Part shown: piece by piece, positions 15,015-26,200 of the stretch
Layout of the letters: each line of letters begins with the position of its first letter
Numbering within the stretch: the stretch's first letter is position 1
Source: Brasenia schreberi
Taxonomy: Eukaryota > Streptophyta > Magnoliopsida > Nymphaeales > Cabombaceae
Assembly: GCA_036023115.1 (NCBI GenBank)
Contig: JAYKKT010000064.1
Coordinates: forward strand, 5,364,001-5,428,000
Direction: 5' to 3'
Length of the DNA: 64,000 nucleotides
Made by a program: the position numbers and the translations under genes
Notes under the pieces: generated by a model
What the model was told of the DNA's origin: nothing
Seen by the model: only the letters and a program-made list of their open reading frames with translations
Databases searched by the model: none

Positions 15015-15398
15015 GCGGCGATCACCAAAACCAGGAATAAGGCTTTGTGATCACTGTCAAAAGCGAGATGCGAGTGGGCGGCCGCACCAATACTTAAAAG
15101 GATGGATGTAGACGACAAGACGGCAGATGCTCACATTCCTTGAAATCCAGACAACGAGGACGGTCTTTTATTGGAGCGGCATTTCAGGTAAAGATGGCAG
15201 CTGCCAACTTGCGGTCTGTCGAGGGATCTTCCTGTTGGTGTCTTTCTTTTCCAAAAGATAAGCCGAGAACGAGGGGAAACGTGCAAGGGGCACAAAGCCA
15301 GCGGTATAACGGAACCCCGTCTCTCTCTGTCCTTCTCTTTTGGTTTTCGTGGAGAGAGAAAGAGAGAGATCAAACCATCGCTTTTGTGAGGGTGGGAG

Positions 15399-18300
15399 AT
15401 GGGGATGGAAGAGAGATTGTTGGATGAGTTGATAAATCGGTTGTTGGAAGCAAGGAAGAACAATACGGCGACCACAACCAACGGTAGCAATAGCAATAAG
15501 GACAATAGCAACAACAATAAGGCGGTGAAGCGGGTTCAGCTCATGGAGTCGGAGATTATGCAGCTTTGCTACGCATCGAAGGAGATATTCCTTAGCCAAC
15601 CAAACCTCCTTGAATTGGACGCTCCCATTAACATCTGCGGTACACATTTTTCTTCTCCCCTTTCACGCGCAGATCCCTTTTTTCTTAACTTGGTCGATCC
15701 GTTTTATGTTGATTCGATCAGAAACAAGCGTTTGTTCTTGATCATATGGCGTGGGTCTTGTTTGTCATCCTCTTTTTGCCCATTATGGTTTTATGCTGCC
15801 AATTTATTTTCCTCTAGAATGGTCTTTTTTGGATTTGTTAATTACAATGAGGAAGAACATATGGCAACCATTATTGATGTTTTCATGAGATGGACTTTCG
15901 GTGGTTATCGTAACGTAGCGACTCGACCAACATTACTTTTGGTGTCGAGGGAGTTGGATTTCAATTCTCTTATCCCCATATAATTGTGCATCACCCTTGC
16001 GGTTTTCCCCTGATATGAGATTTCCCTACACACTTAACCACCGCATTTTGACACCACTACTTGAGGTCTCATCTGGACGTCGTCCAGATGCCTTTATCGG
16101 ACCAAACTTATACATTTAGTCAATGAAAGGCTGAATGCAGCTGCCGTTTTAGAACACTCTGCCGTGGCCAATCGGAGCTTGTTCTGTTGCTTACAAGTTG
16201 CAACCATTATCGGGTGTCATCTTACGTTGGAGAAAGCCCAGGAAACTATTTCACATAATTTTGAGCCTCATGAGATTGCCTTTGCCTTTGCCTTTGCCTT
16301 TCCGTCCAAGCTGCATTTTCCTGTAGGGACTGAACCTTCAATCTTTTCTTCCCCCTGATTGTTTTGGGCACTTCCCATATTGTCATTTGCATAATCCACC
16401 TTACGATTGAATATTGTTCACCCCAGGAATCGTAACTAGAAGATGACTAAAAATGTCATGGTAGGAGTTGAAGTGAGAAAATTTTTGGGCAAATACATGC
16501 TCTGAGAGTATGCCTACAATGCAAACGGTTAGAGATTACAAATTTCAGCATGAAGAGAAAGGAAGCTTAACGGCATGAATCTATTTCAGCATCAACGATG
16601 AGTGCCGTCTAGTTGTTGGCAGTTAGCAGTTGGCACTGGAAAGGCAATGTTCGCTAGTCTTCACTACTATTTTTATCTTTGTCCTTATACCTTTTCTTTT
16701 TGCAGTGGTTGTCTTTTATAAAGTGAAGACCTACATCTGTTCCTTATGTTTCTGTTAGTTTTTTGTGAAGGGCTACCAAGAATGTTTTATTTGTCAATTA
16801 TTTCGTAATGTCCTTGATTTTGCCATAGGCAAAAGCAACGATTAGTTTGATGCCTCCTGAAGTCATTGTGTGGGCCCTGGTTTTCTAAGTTCTCATCCTT
16901 CGGTCATTATAAGCCGTCAGATTTGTTGTACAGGATTGAACTCTTGCGGGGAAAGTTATCTATTGCTTCTTTTCCGAAGAGTTTTGCCAACTGTTCATTT
17001 TAGGTTTCTCTGTGAGAAAAAAAGGTGGAAGATACCTACTAGTTTTTGGTGAAATACAAATTGTTAAAATTATAGTTGCATAAAAGCTCCTCCAAGCATA
17101 CTTGTGATTTTCATCAGCTGCATGGATCCTTCCTAGGTTTCCATATCCACTTCACCGTTCTCAAGTGGTTGCTAGTTTGTTTTGTATATCAGTTACCTGT
17201 TGGATCTCTTGTAATTGTTCATCTCCATCATGGTCATCAGAGATTTCTGAAATCTGTTAATGGGTTAGGTGCAGTTAGGATAGATTGGTTGCAAGCCTGA
17301 TACTTGTTGCCATTCCAAATCTTATGGGAGTGGGTTTTGTAGATCAAAGAGCCGTGCTTGTTTGTGGTAGAGAAGATGCACGATACATTGCCTTCATTTT
17401 AAGCATTTTCCCCTTCCTTAGACCAACCACTTATTCTTTTCCAAATTTCATTTTGAGGCCTTTGGAATTCTGAAACTTTTAAAAGTTTGAAATGCACTAC
17501 TTTTGGTCGAAATGAAGGTGCCTTGCAGCCTGTTAATACTGGAATCGTCTGGTAGTCTGCTTTTGGAATGGGATAGTGTCTCTATCACAAGAACACTTCT
17601 ACTAGGGTCTCGTACCTTGTTGGACACTCCGATGCCCGACACTCACACTTCTGCAAGTGTTCGACTTGCCCTATTCACTGAGATACCTCATAAAATATTA
17701 ACCTATTATTACTTTATTAGTGACTTGACCTATAAAAAGGGTAATATGGATTGATTTACATAACAACCTTTTCTGATTTATTTTATGATCCTCAATAATT
17801 TTATGATATACAAAATATACTTACATATGGCCGTAGCCCCACACTTGAACCCATCTCTGCAACCGAACCCATGCGACATGGGATAGTGGGACATATTAAC
17901 TTTGGTAGATTGGTTGTCTTGAATCTTGATGCTGTTGCAGCTTTAAATCTAGACACTTGCACGACTTTGTTCACTAAATGCTTGTAGTCTTATATTATTT
18001 CTTGAGCACAATTCCCCCTATCTCTGTGTGATGTTCTCCCCAATACTAAATGCCGTCCATGCGTATGTTTCTGTTCTGTCTATGCTTCAGGTGATTGCTT
18101 GGGATGGCTTTCTAGTTAATTAAATTTAAGCTACCATTTGGAGATGGAGATATTCTTGTACTCAATTGTACACATGCTCTCCATGAAGTCTTTCTTTTTG
18201 TTCATTGTTGAGACTTCATGATTCTTATTTGGATAACCGATTCTCTTATGTACTTTCTTTGAAGAATCTTGTTTACCTGAAACTTCGTTCTTGGTGACAA

Positions 18301-19647
18301 AAACTAAGCGAGTATATACCAAAGCTGCATTAAAAGATGCCAAATTAGTATCTAGTGACCCTCTGCAAACCCCATTTCTCGAGAACTGATCTAGTGCATG
18401 GATGATGTTTCTTTCCTCTATTTCTTTCTCACCCTGCTTCGGATCTATTTTGAGATGGTAGCTTTGGCTATATGTGAATTGGAGCGTCATATTTGGTCAT
18501 ACAGAGTTTCCACAATTTAAGCGAACTCCAGGAGCACAGGATTTCTCAAGCAAATTTCTTTTTCCAGACTTTTCACCACAAAAGATTTTCTGGATAAAGG
18601 TCATAGATGTTTTAGAATCATCCGCATGGTTTCTCAAGTTCGTTCACCCTATATACACGCATCATCTGATTATCATCTCATTCTCCTTGCAGGTGACATC
18701 CATGGTCAGTATGCAGACCTCCTGCGTCTATTTGAATATGGCGGCTTTCCTCCAAAGGCCAACTATTTGTTCCTCGGTGATTATGTAGACAGGGGGAAAC
18801 AAAGCATAGAAACTATTTGCCTACTCTTAGCTTACAAGATCAAGTACCCCAAAAACTTTTTTCTCTTGAGAGGGAACCATGAATGTGCATCGATTAATCG
18901 AATCTATGGCTTCTACGATGAATGCAAGCGCAGATTTAGTGTCAGGCTTTGGAGGACTTTTACGGATTGTTTCAATTGCTTGCCTGTAGCAGCTATCATA
19001 GACGCTAAAATTCTCTGTATGCACGGTGGATTGTCACCTGATATGGATAGCCTGGATCAGATAAAGACGATTGAACGACCCATAGATGTTCCCGACCAAG
19101 GGTTGTTGTGTGATCTTCTGTGGGCAGATCCTGATAAAGATGTTCAAGGATGGGGGGAGAATGACAGAGGGGTCTCTTTCACATTCGGTGTAGACATGGT
19201 GACCGAATTTTTGAAGAAGCATGACTTGGATCTCATTTGCAGGGCACACCAGGTAACACATTTTTTAGCCTTTCATATTGGTTAGTTTCTCTCCTTGTGA
19301 AAGCATGGGGCCTTCACATTGTGAAAAAAACATAATTTCAACGTTTACCAAGATATATTGCTCTGAAACAGCAATACATTTCCGATTTGAGTCTTGCAAA
19401 GAGGCAACTTGGTAGGCATCTCAGCTTCATTTACTGATCTTCAGAAAATTGGGTTCAGGTTGTGGAGGACGGGTACGAGTTCTTTGCAGACCGGCAGCTT
19501 GTCACCATATTTTCGGCGCCAAATTATTGTGGGGAATTCAACAATGCTGGTGCAATAATGCTTGTAGACACCAACCTGCTCTGCTCCTTCCAGATTCTTA
19601 AGCCGGGAAAGACTGGATCCTCTTCTAACCTGTCTAAGTCAGCTTGA
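15399..19647 (+). CDS. Serine/threonine protein phosphatase PP1 catalytic subunit (TOPP type)
   Basis: This is the catalytic subunit of type-1 phosphatase, a two-metal phosphoprotein phosphatase working with many regulatory subunits. Exons: join(15399..15639, 18693..19252, 19459..19647); phases fit and give 329 aa, as expected (human PP1 about 330). The metal and catalytic signatures are complete: GDIHGQ (Asp82, His84), GDYVDRG (Asp110), RGNHE (Asn142), HGG (His191) and [13 protein letters not shown] (His266). The exon 2/3 border falls after HQ. The N-terminal exon has a low-complexity Thr/Asn/Ser-rich insert (about residues 21-40) before the conserved [20 protein letters not shown]. In the C-terminal loop the near-invariant GEFDNAGA reads GEFNNAGA (Asn295). 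The following MSVDETLMCSF segment is also changed to [11 protein letters not shown], so the last exon is the most divergent part. The first intron is 3.05 kb. Confidence 0.95.
15640..18692 (+). other. Large first intron of the PP1 gene
   Basis: This 3,053-bp intron splits the Gly codon of GDIHGQ. It contains no conserved coding block in either strand. Small features are a near-perfect 9-bp-arm inverted repeat at 16070-16090, a GCCTTT hexamer repeat at about 16278-16302, and at 17820-17890 a C-rich stretch with GAACCCATGCGACATGGG that resembles the one at 210-290. Its long ORFs are open by chance. Confidence 0.7.
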
Positions 19648-20272
19648 TGGCAAATGGGACATTCATGCAAAACAGAAGCCTCTTTTAGGGTATGAAACCA
19701 ATGCATTGTTTCAAGAAGTGGAAGAGAACATGCACATCTATGATGCTAAAACCAGCATATTTTCATTGGAGGAAAGGCTTTCTGTAAAATTGCACATTTG
19801 TGTTTGTTGCCATAAATGCCGCACCCGGATGTCTATATGATTGAAAAGTTGTTTCTTCGACAAGCCTGATAAGGACACCAGGGCTGACTTAGAATCATGG
19901 CCTCTCTCGGCCAGCAAGGCTTGTTTTATTGTTTACTAACAGTGGAGAAGTGGCCCATTGTCACGGTACTCTCTGTAATTTGACTCCAGTACGCTGGAAA
20001 ATAATTAGCTGTGTTGTTCATGACTAGGTTAAAGCATTTCGTTTCCCTCTTTTCTAATGCAACTGTTCATCTTACTGTTTGGAAAAATCAATGTACTGAC
20101 AATTGCATTGTATATACATACACAACTCTTACAGCATAAAATATCAGCTTGCTAATACATTGATTAAAAATAGGGCAATTACTAATAAACGAAAAAGATG
20201 AGCAGACATCCTCGCCTAGATTCATCAATCATTTAGGTTCAAAGACAAAATGCCAAATGAGCACCAAAAATA
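19648..20272. other. Convergent 3' flanks of PP1 and CIP7-like genes
   Basis: The PP1 stop (19647) and the CIP7-like stop (20273, minus) face each other across 625 bp, which must hold both 3' untranslated regions. AATAAA-like and TATATA signals occur near 20090-20170 but no single poly-A site can be assigned. Overlap of the two transcripts' ends is possible. Confidence 0.6.
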
Positions 20273-23200
20273 TCACCGCAACTTTGTTTCATTTCCTTTG
20301 CTCCTGAATGTTGAAAGAGAGAAGAATGATCTTGTTCCTGGAACACATGAATGAAGTTTAGTAACATAAATCTTCAAGGGAAACAAAACACAAGACGAAG
20401 TTGCCTTGTTAATGAAGAAATGCAAGTTGGCGAGAATAAGCAAAAGATTTAGGCGCTTTCACCTTTAGTTGAGGCTGTAGTTGCAGAGACTTGGTCCTGT
20501 CGCAATTTCGGGGAGGAATGAGCAACATTGTTGAGGCTTGGACGCTCTGAAAAGTTCAACAGTGAAAGCATGGAAAATTATTTAACAGACCAACTGCTAT
20601 TTGAAATTTAAGAATAGTGGTCAGATGGTCAATATCATGCCAATATTATGTATTCAACACACAGGTATAACTTAAATCATTATCAGTATGAATGTAGAGG
20701 CTTTTCTCTAACTGGGGACACAAGGTGGTAACAACCAAGGAATAGCATAAGACGGTGTCACTTCAATCCTTTTCCCACACTAAGTGGGTGTCAGCTAGAG
20801 GGTGCAACATGAGGACTTCCTACCTAGGAGTTCATCCGTCTTGGTACTATTCTCACTTTGGAGTTCAAATGGAATCTGATTCATCTATGCTCAAAATGTC
20901 GCATCCCTTACGACCTGACAAAGTTTTATGCTTACTGTCATCTTTTGTGTGGAATTATGTTGGTAATGTGTTAGGTGTATCTAAGGGAGGTGTACCAGCA
21001 CAAAAAGAAGCTTGTGGTGGAGTGAAGTAGTGCAAAATAAAATCAAGGCAAAGAGGGCATGTTACAAATTACATTATGTTAAGAAAACTAGCGAAACTTT
21101 AGAGGCTTATAAGAAAGTAAAAAAAGAAGCGAAAAAGGCCGTGAGTGAAGCAAAAGCGAAAATTTGGGAGGATTTATATAAAAAACTCAACTCAAAAGAG
21201 GGTGAAAGAGATATTTTTAGGATAGCTAGGGCTAGAGATAATAAAACTAAGGATCTTAATTATGTTAGATGCATCAAGGACGAGGATGAAAAAATTCTAG
21301 TGGTAAATGATGATATAAGAAATAGATGAAAAATTTATTTTTATAAGTTTTTTAATGAAAATAAAGATGTTAGTATTAGGTTAGGAGAGTTAGCCAAATC
21401 AGAAAAGTATATAAACCACAATTTCTACCGACGGATTCAAAAGAATGAAGTCAAAGAGGCTCTTAAACATATTAAATCGGTAGGACCAGACAATATTACT
21501 ATAGAAGTTTCGAAAATACTACGAGAAATAGGAATCACTTGGCTCACAAGACTATTTAATGAAATATGGAGAAACCAGAAGATGCCCGAGGAATGGAGAG
21601 CGAGTACACTTATACCCATATATAAGAACAAGGGAGAAATTATCGAGGTATCAAGTTAATGAGTCATACTATGAAATTGTGGGAAAGAATTATCGAACGT
21701 CGGTTAAGATAAGTATCAAGTACAATAGAGAACCAATTTGGATTCATCCCAGGTAGATCTACTGTTAAAGCGATTCACCTTTTGAGACGTTTTATGGAAC
21801 ATTTTAGAGAAAAAAAGAAAGACCTTCACATGATATTTATTGATCTAAAAAAAGCTTATGATAAGGTATCGAGGGAGGTTCTTTGGAGAACTTTAGAAAA
21901 AAGAGGTATCCCATTAACATACATTAACCTTATACCTTATAAGAGACATGTACGATGGTACAAAAATATGTGTGAGGGCTCACGAAGGAATGATTGACTT
22001 CTTTGAAGTTAATATTGGGTTACATCAAGGATCAACTTTAAGTCCATACTTATTTATAATGGTGATTGATGAGTTAACAAAATATATTCAAGATGAAGTA
22101 CCTTGGTGTATGTTATTTGCAGATGACATTGTGTTAGTGGAGGAGTCTAAGGAAAAAGTTAATAGAAAATTGGAACTATGGAGAGAAACATTAGAAAGCA
22201 AAGGCCTCCGACTTAGTAGAAAAAAGACAAAATATATGGAATGTAAGTTTGATCATTTGGTTACTTCAGAGGATATAGAAATTAAAATTGGCACACATTG
22301 CATCCCCTAAAAGGAAAGTTTTAAATACCTAGGGTCAATTTTTCAGAGTGATGAAAGAATTGATGGAGATGTTACGCATAAAATTAATGCTCGTTGGTTA
22401 AAATGGAGAGGAGCATAAAGTATTCTTTGTGATAAGAAGATACCATTAAAGTTAAAAGATAAATATTATAGAGCAGCAATTAGGCCTGTCATGTTTTATG
22501 GTTATGAGTGTTGGGCAGTTAATCATCAACATTACAAAAAATGTCTGTGACAGAAATGAAGATGTTGAGATAGATGAGTGGTCATATAAGAAAAGACTGT
22601 ATACATAATGAGGTTATTAGAAACAAATTAGAAGTGACACCAATAGAAGATAAAATGAGAGTATCGTATAAGATGGTTTGGACATATAGAAAGAAGATCA
22701 ACAGAAGAACCTATAAAAAGGTATGAAAAACTAAATTTGGAAAGTATTAAAAGAGGTAGAGGATGACCACAAAAGTGTTGGAAAGAAACAATAAAGAATG
22801 ATCTAGCTTATTGTGAGTAAACTGCTAACATCGCACATGATAGGGATATGTAGAAACAAAGAATCCATGTAGCCGACCCCGTCTAGTATGGGAAAAGGCT
22901 TAGTTGTTGTTGTCGGCTACCTAATGCAAACCTTCCTCCTTATCCGGGCTTGGGACCAGTCATGCAAGGGTGACCCTTACGTGGCGGAGTTGGTGTCACT
23001 TCAACATTAAGAAGTAAAAAGTGAGTGAGCATGATGCAACACCAAATATTGAGATTGCATGCCGTAGAACTTTTTGAGCTACGGCCATTAAAGGTCACTC
23101 AGATTGGTTCTTTCTCAAATAGTAAACAGTGTCATTGAAAGAAATTAATTTGTCACGTCCTCAAAGAGCTCGCAGTTGTTGCATGTAACTCTTATAGAGA

Positions 23201-26200
23201 AACCTAGTACAAGTCAGGTAACTTTGTTCCCTGAAAGATACCTTTAAACAAAAGGAACGACCTCTAATCCATAATCACAAAAAGTAATATGGTAATATAC
23301 GTACTTGCTAAGAGCTCAGGGTTGGTATTGTACTCCGTGCTTCTTCTGCTTGAGTTGCTGCCGTCATAGCTTTCTCCAAGCATCACTTTATGCCGCCCAA
23401 TACCTTTCATATGCGGTGCAGATTCCCTCAGTAGAGCATCTATATTGCTGATACCTTTTGATTCTTCATCATCGTCTTCACCTTCAGAAAGAGCTGGTGA
23501 GTCGTTCCATCCTGTTGCCAAACTATCACCACCTCGGCTCTTCCTACCAAATTTTAGCAGCCTTTTAAATCCCTTTGGTGATTCTTTCTGATAAACCAAG
23601 GCCGGCGGATTCTCTGCATTTCCCCATTCACTCACTATCTCAGATTCACTGGTATCAGCCTGAAGCATCTGAGACAAAGAATGGCGAACACGAGGACTCC
23701 GTGTAGGCAATTGTGGGGCAACTGGAGCAATTGATGTTTTAAGAGGTGAAATTTCAGTCATAACCGGTTTATCTTGTTGATCCATTTCAACCCATATCAA
23801 ATCTGTCACATCCTCTGATGCAGACATTCGACTCAAGTAGGTAGGAGCTTCTGCAGAGAATGTAGTGCCTGTTTTGATACACCCGTCCCCTGTTTTGATA
23901 TACCCGTCTACTCTAGCATATAATCGAGATGGAGGTTCCATGTCAGCTTCAAGCGTTTCATCTTCAAGTTTCTTGGGGTTCTCATTCTGTCCTGACTCCA
24001 ACACATCAGATTTCGCTTGATCCATTTCATTGCTTTCTGATTGAGGAGCATCCACCATTAGACTGGAGTCGTCTGCGTCTGCAGATTGAGTAACATCTGT
24101 CTCTGCCTTAAATGAGTCGTCAGGTTCTGCTCCTTTTGTTTTAGCAACAGTGGCATTACCAGATCCAATTCCCATACCCTTACGCAAGAATGGTTTTGAT
24201 TCCAATGGTACCACACTGCTTTTCTTTGTTGCCTTGTACAAGTTTGGGTTGGCAGGAGACTTTGCTGAATCAGCAGCAATGACAGCAGCAGTTCTTGTAC
24301 CACGAGAGTCACGGCTGTTCTTCCTTGTCACAATTTGTTTCTTGTCATCCTTGCTCGGTAAGTTGGTTTTGCCTACACTTGGAGAAACTTTCTTTGTTTT
24401 TCGAAGCTGCTCCTTTTGTGATGATTCAGTTTTGGGGATTGTTTTGGTCGGGGATGCAGCTGGCTGGTTTTTCTTGCGACTCATAGCACTTGAAGTCAAT
24501 GTGGGGGTAGTAGAAAGTTTAGTTGGTGTGATGGAGGTCCTTGGTGATGCTGTTGAAGACAAAGAGCTGCGAGTGGCAGACACCGGTGATGGTCTTGGCA
24601 AGGCTTTTCTGGAAGCAGCTGGCTTTGAAACCTCATGCTTTGGCAGCCCGGATGGAGAGGAATTCCTTACCAGATTTTTTGATGGACCCAGTCGATCTTG
24701 TTTCACATTGGAACGACCAGACTTACCAGCTACTGCCACTTTCCTACTTTCAAGATCTGCCTGCACTGCCTTCGATTTGGCAGCTTTTTCAGCTCCTTTC
24801 ATAGCATTCTCTCCTCGAATCCTTGCATCTCTTTTCTCCTTGTATTGCTCAAAGAAACCATCCTTTTTATCACTTGATAAAACCTTGTTCACCTGGTTTG
24901 GGCCATTTCTGGGCTGATTTCGGGACTTATCAGGCTTACTCTGAATCATTTTCAGCAACATTTGATTCAAGTCAGCTTCCCTCTGCTGATTCCATTCAGC
25001 CTGTGTCAGTTCATGTTCAGAAGTTTCATCAACTTTTGATGTGGAAAATTCAGTAACCTCACCTTTAGCATACCCCTTTTCATCCTTGTTAATAGCATCA
25101 TCTGCATTATCAGTAGTAGAAGACCCAAGACAAGGACACGCTTCAGGTATAGTTGGAGGACTTGTTTCTGGTTTTTCATTTTCTGGGTTCTCGACTGAAC
25201 TCTTGGCATCTTTCCAAGAAGCACCTTCAGAACCATTTTCCTGAATACAGCTTGTGGAACTGACTCGCAGACCTGCACTCCATCTCCTTAGAACAGACTT
25301 ATTTGTATTAATGAAAGAAGCCCCTGTCTCAGAAGAAGCCCTTCTCGTTTGGAAGTCTAAGTTTGAGTCTTTCTGTTTGCTTTCAAAGAGGTTTATTGCA
25401 TCCTGCACACTGAATTTCCTTACCGAGTTTTCGTTTTTCTTAGGCATCTCTGTTGCCTCTTCATCTTCACCGCTGTTTTCATGTTCCCCATTAATAGCTG
25501 GTATCCTTTCCCTTGAAGGATAGAAACCAAGACTCTTAATGGTAAGTGCTGTTGATCTGCGTGACCCAGATCGACCAATCTGTATCCTGCGCATTGGTGA
25601 TGCAGACCTTCTTGGCAATGCTGATCTTATCATAGTCCTACTTCTTTCAGCATGGGGTTGACTCTCATCGCTAGACTCAGATGATTCCTCACTGTCTGTC
25701 GATATTTGTCTTCCAGCTTGAGAAACTTTTGCAGGAGAGGCATTATTTGCTGAGTAGTTTACTTCATCGAGGATATTTGATGCTGAATCATTTATTGTTG
25801 GAACTTTCATTAATCTGGTTCTGTTACCATTTTCATAAGTTGCATCCATGCGTGGAGACATCAAGTGTTTTTCACCTGAGTCATCAGCTGGTTGACTATG
25901 TTGGTTCAGAGCAAAGTACTTCAAAAACACATTCCTGAAACATTCCACAAGGTGAGCATATTAACCAGTCAAGGTCCATCATTCCAAATATTAATTCTTT
26001 CAATGATCATTTGGACTGGTAGGCATGACTAACAAAGATAAGCCAAATGACAGAGCATTGCAAGTTGGGATTCAATGCTTAACAAGCTTGGCAGAAATGA
26101 ATACCATAGAACATGAAATGAATACATGCACATACAAGTAAATAAGATACTTTTAGTATCTCAAGACTCGATTACAGTTCCACATTTACTTCAGGGTGGG

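Larger units (their letters stand above)
12642..15398. other. Intergenic, microsatellite-rich spacer
   Basis: No gene is supported. After the CDKB1 3' region the spacer holds AC/GA/G runs near 13090-13123, TA tracts near 13361-13380 and 13449-13478, a (GT)n run near 13795-13830 and TA tracts near 14530-14585 and 14775-14790. Two copies of a recurrent AT-rich repeat (13135-13340 and 13690-13800) lie among them. The part from about 15000 is the promoter and 5' leader of the PP1 gene. Confidence 0.65.
20767..22991 (-). mobile_element. 5S-rRNA-like / RTE-ended short element, interrupted by an RTE copy
   Basis: A 13-bp direct repeat GGTGTCACTTCAA (20754-20766 and 22992-23004) flanks the whole block. 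On the minus strand the element reads: a 5' block ending near 22913 that matches the 5' end of the RTE copy at 31120-31225 (GGTCCCAAGCCCGGATAAGG and neighbours); then, after the plus-strand RTE insertion, AAAACTTTGTCAGG (near 20915), a 5S-like core (20797-20912) and a 3' end GTGTGGGAAAAGGATTG that matches the RTE 3' end. Without the interruption it is about 255-260 bp. It has no coding capacity and is best read as a SINE-like element moved by RTE machinery. Confidence 0.65.

Noticed and set aside
16070..16090. Inverted repeat with 9-bp arms in the PP1 intron
   Set aside because: A single short palindrome in a 3-kb intron is expected by chance and has no context to suggest function.
20797..20912. 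Calling a functional 5S rRNA gene
   Set aside because: The A-box region is deleted, substitutions are many and it is embedded in a transposable element; only a 5S-derived remnant is supported.
24150..24917. 255-codon open frame opposite to the large CIP7-like exon
   Set aside because: No family resemblance; it mirrors the Ser/Lys-rich sense frame and has no splice or promoter support.
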